64,000 nucleotides of DNA from Wolfiporia cocos (lineage: Eukaryota; Basidiomycota; Agaricomycetes; Polyporales; Phaeolaceae). The notes beneath the pieces are model-generated. The model was not told where the DNA came from. It worked only from the letters and a program-made list of their open reading frames with translations, and searched no databases. Below, in pieces: positions 32,241 through 41,221 of this stretch; positions within the stretch are counted from its first letter, which is position 1; every line of letters starts with the position of its first letter. The stretch spans positions 1,612,001 through 1,676,000 of the forward strand of contig JACCLO010000014.1 of the NCBI GenBank assembly GCA_029448655.1. The letters run 5' to 3'. The position numbers were made by a program, and so were the translations under genes.

Positions 32241-33213
32241 ACTCAGCATGTCACGATTAACTGTGACAGAGGGACAGCACCAACTCACAGAACCCTTAGT
32301 GTGAAGCAGAGCAGAATGAGAAGAAACCATGGGGAGAGCTGATGCATTACAGCACATCTGGAGTCAGCTTTTATGTTACAGAGTGCACAAAATTCGAGAG
32401 CTGACAGAAAAATGACAGAATATAAAATATGATGAAATAACATATCAGAAGTGGGGGAGCTGCTTGTTTAAGTAAACGACTTACTATAATAATACAATGG
32501 CTTGTGAAGTGAAAACAGACGAGATGAAAGCTGTCTCATCAGCACAGATGCATCTGCTATACTTTAGGACATGTCAAAACTGATGTGCAATGGCTCAAAA
32601 ATGATTGGCTGATCACAGACCACGCCCTATTTACATGCACATCTCACCACCCTCGAGCACGGGAACGTCGGTCTGGATCGCCAAGCAGTTCTATGTTGTG
32701 TCAGCTTGACATATCCACAAGCTATAGCTCGTGCACTGGTAGAGTCAGTAGGGGATAGTACAGTATAGTAGAAAGCATAGTGTATCAATGAGTAGAAGTT
32801 GATAACGAAAATGTCTAGTGTGAACTTGAAGTGAAGCTGGGGAAGTGTGAAGAGTTGTGATAGATGTTGGACTTGCTATATTCGGATTCTTCAATGTGTC
32901 ACATAGTGTTTCACCTCCACAACAGGTATACAACCTAGTGGATGCATAAGCCCACCTCACAGAGGGTCACCTACATCTGCCCTATTGAATTCCACCAGAT
33001 GTTCTGGCAGTGCGCTATGTCATCAATTTTTTGATCTCTGCTTGGGTTCCCCCAAGTGACATGCACTTCCAGAACAGCTGATTGAGACCACATTCGACAA
33101 TATATCAACTGTGACACAATGCATTTCTAAGTCTACATACCATTCCACCAGATTTGACATCTATAAAGATGCAACTACATGGGCTCACTATGCTACATTT
33201 CTGACCTAAACAC
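32241..33213. other. No supported gene
   Basis: Sequence 5' of the transposase remnant. No ORF or repeat is recognised; it may hold the outer end of the pogo-type transposon. Confidence 0.35.
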
Positions 33214-33218
33214 ATTTC

Positions 33219-34010
33219 TGTTACGGGTCGAATACCCGTTCGTATATTCGAATCGCAAATATAGATTGTTCTTCTGCACGTAGGTGTGTAGCCGTGAGCA
33301 AGGCAAATACTCGTTAGATGCCTTCAAGTCCTAAGCAAATGTCCTAGGAGATCGTTCTTCTGCACGTAGGCGTGTAGCCATATGCAAGGCAAATACTCGT
33401 TAGATGCCTTCGGGTCCTAAGTGGAGTCCTTAGGAGATCGGTTAATATCCAATACGCGTTAGAGGATATAATCTGTTCAGGTGCGAGTCAAATAGAATAT
33501 AAGACTCGCCTAAGTCCGAGAAGTCTGTGTGCACTTCGAGGATTTAGTCGTTCGGTTGCTCGAGTGAGAAATACTGAGCATAGTTTCCTACGTTTGAGAA
33601 CGAGTATAAGACTTCTTGTTTGTACAACAAGGTTGAGCTAAAGAGCCTCGACAGTAAATACACAAGTTTATATACTACGTTAGGTTTCAGGGGTCAAGCC
33701 TGTCCCAGATGTCACCGATACTATCTTCGCTATAGTACCAAACATTTTATAAGTATGTAGTGATATATCCGAGACGATAGATAGGAATGATGGCGGTTGA
33801 ACGCCATCTATCAGCTAATAAATGATAAACATGAAACGGTGGCAGAGTTGGCTCTGCCAAAGATGAAACGTGCCCTACATGCTAATACAACTGGGGATGC
33901 GCCCAGTACAGTCACGAGTAGCCAGGGGGTTGGTTGCGCAACAAGTTCCTGTATCGTATTCGCCTGGTGGTGAGTTCTGTCGATATTGAAAAATCAGAAT
34001 ATCCGTAACA
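33219..34010 (-). repeat. Solo Gy-B LTR with an 86-bp internal duplication
   Basis: 792 bp, TGTTACGGGTCG to TCCGTAACA, flanked by a perfect duplication ATTTC (33214-33218, 34011-34015). The extra length comes from a direct repeat, 33268-33353 and 33354-33439. The two repeat copies differ at about ten positions. Confidence 0.95.
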
Positions 34011-34015
34011 ATTTC

Positions 34016-34970
34016 CACCCTCCCAATGATCCAGATACTATCTCCTTCCACAGATTTCAGGTACAATGGATGTCATGGGACCTGGCTGAACCCACAGCCA
34101 AACCCATGAGAGCGACGTACCACTCCACCAAAAGGGCATCAATGACAGCTTGGCTGTCATTGTGGGTCCGACTACTTATGTTGTTCATCTTCCCATGCTA
34201 TGCATGCCTCTCTCAGCACCTGTCCCATGCCACACAAATCTGTGACAATGGATGAATGATGAGGAAGTCATGTCAAGGTTTTGCATCAAATTGTCACACA
34301 GTCTAAATGTCATGTTAACAATATGGTGAACGAGAGACAAGAGAAAAGGCATGTGCCAGGTGCAGAAGGTGGAGATATTTTTAGCACAGAATGTGCAAGA
34401 AAGAAAGAAAGGAACTTACCTGTACAATTAGGTTCCCATGTATGGCCTTGAGGTAAGCCTCACAACACACAGGAAGGGGGTTCCAAAAAGTGACAATTCT
34501 TGAACATAGGCTTACAGGCATAGATCCAGCAGATCCCTAGCAGAATGTCAAAGCAAGGAAGGTATGAAATAGCCACAGCAAAAGTCAATACATAACAGCT
34601 GCAAACTGTGGGGATGATGAAACTTGGGGTTAATGTGTCAGGTCAGCACCTCTGCACACACTGTCTAAGTCCTCTGCACCTCAGAATTGTGTTGGAGCAT
34701 GCAATCCCACCATGCACCACTGGGCACTAGTATGATACCATATATAGAAAGGCACGCTACTGAACACCACATCAGTGACTGGTTTACACATTATTTATTT
34801 GGTATATTTGGACATTGAACCTTATCTAGAGCAGTAGATACACATTTCACAACATTCACACACCTCAGACATTGCCTACTCTACAAGTGCATATGCTGAG
34901 GTGAGCTCTAGTGTATTGATCCCTAAAGCATATACTTACGTAGTGTACAGACTGCTCATACACTATCTAA
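34016..34970. other. No supported gene
   Basis: I see no credible coding region or repeat between the two solo LTRs. A purine run of GAAA repeats is near 34398. Confidence 0.35.
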
Positions 34971-34975
34971 GATGT

Positions 34976-35816
34976 TGTTACGGTTATTTTGATTTTCAAA
35001 TGTCAACAAAACTCACCACTGGGCGAATACGATACAGGGACTTGTTGTGCAACAAACCCCCTGGCTACTCGTGACTCTACTGGGCGCATCCCCAGTTGTA
35101 CTAGCATTGTTACGGTCATTTTGATTTTTCGGACGCTGGCAGAACTCACCATTGGGTGAATACGATACAGGGACTTGTTGTGCAACCAACCCCCTGGCTA
35201 TTCGAGACTCTACTGGGCTAACCCCAGTTGTACTAGCAGATAGGGCGTGTTTCGACTCTGACAGATCCAACTCTGTCCTCGTTTCATGTTTATCATTTAT
35301 TAGCTGACAGATGGCGTTCAATTGTCATCATCATTCCCATCTATCGTTTCAGATATATCACTACATATCTATCAAACGTCTGGTACTATAGCGTAGATAG
35401 TAGCGGTGACATCTGGAACGGACTTGACCCCTAAAACCTAGCGTAGTATAAAAGCTCATGTACTTATTGTCGAGGCTCTTTAGCTCGACCTTGTTGTACA
35501 AACAAGAAGTCTTATACTCGTTCTCAAATGTAGGAAACTACGCTCAGTATTTCTCGCTCGAGCAACCGAACGACTAAGTCCTCGAAGTGCACACTGACTT
35601 CTCGGACTTAGGCGAGTCTTATATCCTATTCGACTCGCACTTGAACAGATTATATCCTCTAACGCATATTGGATATTATACAATCTCCTAGGAACTTCAC
35701 CTAGGACTTGAAGGCATCTAACGAGTATTTGCCTTGCATACGGCGACGTGCCTACATGCAGAAGAACGATCTATATTCGCGACTCGAATATACGAACGGG
35801 TATTCGACCCGTAACA
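34976..35816 (+). repeat. Solo Gy-B LTR in opposite orientation, with duplicated end
   Basis: 841 bp from TGTTACGGTT to CCGTAACA, flanked by GATGT (34971-34975, 35817-35821). The first 132 bp (34976-35107) and the following stretch from 35108 are two diverged copies of the same LTR end, each beginning TGTTACGG. Confidence 0.92.
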
Positions 35817-35821
35817 GATGT

Positions 35822-36844
35822 TGCCTACTCTATGTCAGGATATTCTGTTTCCATTCAACAACCCTAAGCCCACAGGGCTCAATAGCAAGACTGTATGCAT
35901 GTGTACCCTAGAATACATACCTTACTCAAAGCCCTGAGCCCACTATACAATACTTACCAATCTACCTTAACCCTATAACATACAATAATACCCTAATCAC
36001 ACTTCAAACATCACAACCAACTGTACATAGAGGAGATGTATGACACTGGAGCTGCAGAGTCAATGAGAATATCATCAGGAATGCCTGCATAACCTGGCAA
36101 CAGATAGATGAAGCATAACACTCGAGCTGACCAGACATGAGAGCCTAAGTGCCAAAAAAATCAAGCAGCGCAGAACAGATGACCACATGAATTGACTGTC
36201 AAGGAGAGACACCCAAGACAAAGAGGGAAAAGGTATCCCACGCTTATGCAAGTGAGTGTAAGGGGACGTGAGTGTAATGGGAATTAGGCACCTTGCAAAA
36301 AGTGTATGTGGACTTCAGAATTTCACACTATAGAGAACCCTCTATTATCATTGCAGGAATATTAGCACTGGCAATTTGCGATGATGCTGTCAACTCCTTT
36401 GAAATTGTTTGCATCACGCCTATGAGTTGACTGGATTCTTCTACTAGCCGGAGTCAAGATATAGCCATCAGATGCAGATGACTTTATTCGGTGACTCAAT
36501 GCAATCGGCCGTGGACAGAGTGCCAAATGGACACAAGCCGCTGAAGTCACTTACATAACCAAAAGAATGTGATCACACTCTTGGTGCACACAGCAGCGCT
36601 TTGCCACAAGCAAGGCCGTCTGCAACTGGCCCTGGGGAGTGGCAAGACCTGCAAGACCTGCGTGATGCTTACATAACTTTCCCATATGCCAAATGAGCCT
36701 CCTCTAGTGATGCACTGGCTGCAGACCAGTTGAAACCATGTATATTCACCAAGAACATGTTCTTTAGTGACAACAATCCCTTTGACACACGCTACAATCT
36801 AAGACACACACCCGGGGGAAGGGGGCTCACAAAGGCGCCTTCCT
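35822..36844. other. No supported gene
   Basis: No domain-like ORF or repeat is recognised. Only ORFs of about 60 codons occur, without supporting features. Confidence 0.35.
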
Positions 36845-37544
36845 TGACACAAACTAGTTGTGGGACTCACGCTATAACCTAATAGGTGACTTGAAGGAGT
36901 TGCTGGTAGGTTGGTGAGGGAGCTAGTAGGCGCAAGCAGATATGATGTGTAGCTGAGCAAATGCAGAGAACAAATCTAAGGCTTATCCGCAGTGATAGCC
37001 CTACTTATATACATGCTTTGTTTGGTTACCAGTAAGGGAGCCAAACATGAAGACGGTCTGTGCGCAGACATAACTAATACAGCTAAGTCGTAAACTACAG
37101 TAGACCATGTGCGCCGGTAATGGCCGCACCAGTAAGAACGTTTTGTTTGGACCGTAGGTCCATGTTGTGGAAGTGGCTGTAACTACGTTAGTAAGCCATG
37201 CATGTGATTCTTATATACCGGTATCGGGATATGAGTAATTGCAAGGGCATTGGCATGTGATAACGAGCGGGCCGCTTATCCAATTGTAGTGACATAGCCC
37301 GATAACGGGATATGAGTAGTGCGCGTGACACCGGAGGTTAGTCCGCTGAGTCATTGACGCGTACAAACGTGTTATGTACGTGTTGTTATGACCGGTGGAC
37401 GTATACCGCGTTGTGTACGTGTTGTTTGGTTGTGTGTACGTGTAGACGGGCGCTTAGCAGCGTAAATGTCTACAAGGTCGTAGAAATACCAGATAAATAG
37501 GTAAAAATACGGGAAAAATAGTGGCATGTCCCAAATCTGTGACA
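36845..37544 (-). repeat. Gy-A LTR without matching flanks
   Basis: About 700 bp, TGACACAAACTAGTTGTG to CTGTGACA, of the A3 subtype. The flanking 5-mers TTCCT and TGGTG do not match, so it may be the product of recombination between LTRs of separate insertions, or its surroundings were rearranged. Confidence 0.9.
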
Positions 37545-37924
37545 TGGTGCCGGCATACATGGCCTACACGAAGAGTATCTAATAGGCACCGAGCATGGGA
37601 ATATGAACTGCAGATACAGCTGGACCCTTGATAGCAGCATGAGCTGTTACCGTAGCCCTTCTGGGGGAGTGGCTATTGTGCCACTCATAAGCACATTGCA
37701 TTGGGTCCGCAGCACGTCTTGTGATATGGTTGACACAGACGTACTCGGCTGTGTGACTGGCCTATAGCCAGGGTATACCCCAAAGCCTGACGTCAACATC
37801 CCAGCCCATGGCACAAGGGAGTGACGAGGTGACAAGCCATCTTCAATGGTGAAAGGATCTTCTATGGGGAGTGACCAGGTCCCAGAAGAGAGCCTTCCCC
37901 AGACTAGCAAGTCAAAGACTTAGA
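37545..37924. other. No supported gene
   Basis: Unassigned sequence between two LTRs, possibly the interior or left part of a Gy-C-related element. Confidence 0.35.
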
Positions 37925-38279
37925 GCAGGGCGGCACGGCACGCAGACAAGAAGCGAAAGGGACTAGCCCATTGTCGAGAATCTTAGAGATGGGGTATCAA
38001 CCCACATCTCATTGTACTTATATACATGATTAGCTGGCCAGTAATGGCCACCCTAAAGTTATGGCCTGTGCGCAGTAACATGTACATACTGTGACCGTCA
38101 TGTGAGTACCTGAGGAGCGTGTTACCCTACAGTGCTAATCTAATTGGTCAGGTGGTCTGATAAGATAGTGGGAGCGGACGTGGAGGAAAGCGAGAGAGAT
38201 AAAGACTTAGCCCTGCCCCTAAGGGCGCTTCTTCCAGCTAACGAGGGATGTCAGAACCCCCTAAGGCAGTTCTGTGACA
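37925..38279 (-). repeat. Diverged Gy-C-related LTR fragment
   Basis: It aligns in order with the Gy-C LTR (GAATCTTAGAGATGGGG for GAATCTCAAAGATGGGG, ATGGCCTGTGCGCA, CATGTGAGTACCTG, GGTCAGGTG) and ends TCTGTGACA. The left end is unclear. It indicates an older related family in the genome. Confidence 0.65.
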
Positions 38280-38523
38280 ATGGTCGGGGTCACGTGACTC
38301 TTGCTGGCCGTGTACTGGACTGGACGTGTGGTCTGGGACTGGGGTTCTTAGGCATGGCTGGTGATGCTGTTAGCTAGTGCCTGGGATGGTTCATGTATAG
38401 GGCTTGGTTCTAGCTTAAGCATTGGGTTTCCAGCCTCGGGGGTGCTGTTAAGGTCTAACATGGCTGAGCCCACAGGAAGTGGTAAGCATATGAAACCAGT
38501 ACCCAATTAGGCAACAGGGGATG

Positions 38524-38817
38524 TGTTACGGGTCGAATACCCGTTCGTATATTCGAGTCGCGAATATAGATCGTTCTTCTGCACGTAGGCACGTCGCCGT
38601 ATGCAAGGCAAATACTCGTTAGATGCCTTCGGGTCCTAAGTGAAGTCCTTAGGAGATCGGTTAATATCCAATACGCGTTAGAGGATATAATCTGTTCAGG
38701 TGCGAGTTGAATAGAATATAAGACTCGCCTAAGTCCGAGAAGTCAATGTGCACTTCGAGGACTTAGTCGTTCGGTTGCTCGAATGAGAAATACTGAGCGT
38801 AGTTTCCTACGTTTGAG
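38524..38817 (-). repeat. B3 left LTR, first piece
   Basis: 294 bp from TGTTACGGGTCG to the TTGAG target site of A3. It continues at 48793. Confidence 0.95.
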
Positions 38818-39516
38818 TGACACAAACTAGTTGTGGGACTCACTCTATAACCTTGTTAAGCGACTTGAAGTAGTTGCTGGAGGTTGGTGAGGATACTAGT
38901 AGGCGCAAGCAGAGATGATATGTGACTGTGCGAATGCAGAGAACAAATCTAAGGCTTATCCGCAGTGATAGCCCTACTTATATACATGCATTGTTTGGTT
39001 ACCAGTAAGGGAGCCAAACATGAAGACGGTCTGTGCGCAGACATAACTAATACAGCTAAGTCGTAAACTTCAATAGACCATGTGCGCCGGTAATGGCCGC
39101 ACCAGTAAGATCGTTTGTTTGGACCGTAGGTCCATGTTGTGGAAGTGGCTGTAGCTACGTTAGTAAGCCATGCATGTGATTCTTATATACCGGCATCGGG
39201 ATATGAGTAATCGTAAAGGCATTGGCATGTGATAACGAGCGGGCCGCTTATCCAATTGTACTGACATAGCCCAGTATCGGGATATGAGTAGTGCGCGTGA
39301 CACCGGAGGTTAGTCCGCTGAGTCATTGACGCGTACAAACGTGTTATGTACGTGTTGTTATGACCGGTGGACGTATACCGCGTTGTGTACGTGTTGTTTG
39401 GTTGCGTGTACGTGTAGACGGGCGCTTAGCAGCGTAAATGTCTACAAGGTCGTAGAAATACCAGATAAATAGGTAAAAATACGGGAAAAATAGTGGCATG
39501 TCCCAAATCTGTGACA
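38818..39516 (-). repeat. A3 3' LTR (left)
   Basis: 699 bp, TGACACAAAC to ATCTGTGACA. It differs from the right LTR at two adjacent base pairs near 39290 and two near 39364. Confidence 0.96.
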
Positions 39517-39531
39517 TTACCCCCTCTTCAG
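39517..39531 (-). promoter_or_regulatory. A3 polypurine tract
   Basis: On the minus strand the bases before the 3' LTR read CTGAAGAGGGGGTAA. This purine-rich tract is expected to prime plus-strand DNA synthesis. Confidence 0.8.
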
Positions 39532-39555
39532 GTTTCATTGTCCCTAATGGAACGA

Positions 39556-41190
39556 TTACTTTCCTGTGGAGCCGAATCCACCAGTACCGCGCTCGGATTT
39601 AATCTTTTCAAAATAAGATTTTCCGTGTAGCGTAATGTGCGGGTCCTTAGCAACTTCGCAGATAAGCTGAGCAATCTTATCGCCGGCCCGAATATCGATA
39701 GATATATTGGAGTGATTCCGGAGTATAATGATTACCTCGCCTTGGTAATCGTGGTCGATGACGCCACCCATTACGTCTATGCCTTTGCGGGCAAGACTGG
39801 AGCGGGGGGCGATACGTCCGTAAGTGCCGAAAGGTACCTGGATTTTCAGTTTGGTGTTGTATTCTGTCTGCCCGTGGGCTGGCAGAACATCGCCTGTTGC
39901 AGTGTACAGGTCAAACCCAACCGAATCCTTGGTTCCCTTTTCCGGCATTCGGCCGCCTTCACCGACTACGATTTTCAAGTCCGCGTTTTGGTTAATGTCA
40001 GCTGACATCCATCCCCCGTCGGGGTGTCTAACCATGCGCTGCTTAGGATCTTTCGCAAATTCTTCGCGATACTGCGGCCAGTCGTCTGGCCATGTGCATT
40101 CGTCGGCTTCCCAGTCGTCGCTGTCAGGGTCGAAGACATGAACTGCTTCTTTCCTTCTAGCTGATCGCCTGAGGGGGACATCCTGCATTGGGATAGGGTG
40201 TGAAGCCTTGTATTCCTGCAGAATGTCGTATGCCGTGTCGAGATCGGCTTCGCGTACCCAGGAATCGTCATTGATACCGAAGCCCTTCCATCGGATTCTG
40301 TATTCAACTCTTCCTGCGCGGAGACGATGATCTAAGATCTTCTCGACTTCCCATAATTCCTCGCCATCGACCATTTCTGGTTGAGGCTCTGGTTTCTTCT
40401 GATGCACAGGGTCCTTGTACATGACCAACTTGGAAGCGTGAAATACTGGGTGATAGGCCCTGTATTGCTCGTCCATGTGTACCCTAAAGGTGACCGGAGA
40501 TAATTGTTCAATTATCCTAAATGGTCCCAAATAGCGTGGACTAAGACTTCTTTCGGAGTCTTGCCAGCTACGGGCGTCAACGAGAACTTTGTCGCCGACT
40601 TTAAACGGTACCGAGCGCTTATGTTGATCGTAGTACCAAGACCAGCGTTCAGCAGCCAATTTCATTGCTGCTTTAGCTTGTTCTTGTGCTGACCATCGTT
40701 CGTAAGCAATGACATTTAGGTCCGTGTATGGTGTTGGACGTAAATTCGTAGGTCCTGCGTTGGGGTGCCTTCCTAGTTCGACAAAGAATGGACTATTCTT
40801 TGTTGTCTCACTAGCCGCGTTGTTGTATGCAAATTCAGCCGTTGGGAGAAACCATGACCAATTATCCTTCTGAATAACATCGATGTAGCATCTAAGATAT
40901 TGTTCCAGGATTTGGTTGACTCTCTCCGTCTGGCCATCCGCTTGCGGGTGATAGGCGGTTGTCATTGACCGTTGGATTCCCAATTGCTCACACAATCCCT
41001 TGAATAAGGCGGCTGCGAATTGCGGGCCTCTATCCGAAATGATTTGTTTCGGAAGTCCGTGGTTCGGATAGATCCGAAGGTACAGGAGGTTCGCTAATTC
41101 TTTTGCCGTTATCTTGTCTGACGTGGGAATGAAGTGCGCTCGCTTGGTAAGCCGGTCCACTATTACCATAATGGCATTGAATTGTTTCAA
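39556..41190 (-). pseudogene. pol: Gy-A pol, C-terminal part: integrase core, chromodomain, dUTPase (A3)
   Basis: A 544-codon stretch. The integrase core has D53 (ISDRGPQF) and E89 (ADGQTERVNQ), spaced D-35-E; the first Asp lies upstream of the break. The integrase C-terminus is around PFKVGDKVLVDARSW (195-209). A chromodomain follows at about 277-330 (WEVEKILDHR, WKGF, SWV). A complete dUTPase at about 403-544 has motifs VGFDLYT, GRIAPRSSLA, GGVIDHDYQGEV, GDKIAQLI and RGTGGFGSTG. dUTPase cleaves dUTP and so keeps uracil out of the cDNA. The stretch is out of frame with the upstream pol because of a 4-bp insertion at about 41291-41300; A1 is continuous here. The dUTPase closes the polyprotein, stopping 40 nt before the LTR. 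Confidence 0.9.
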
Positions 41191-41221
41191 TTCGCCGCTG
41201 GGCGGTAAGTGGACGATAAGG

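Noticed and set aside
33219..34010. A complete Gy-B element here
   Set aside because: Only a single LTR is present between the ATTTC duplications; no internal sequence.
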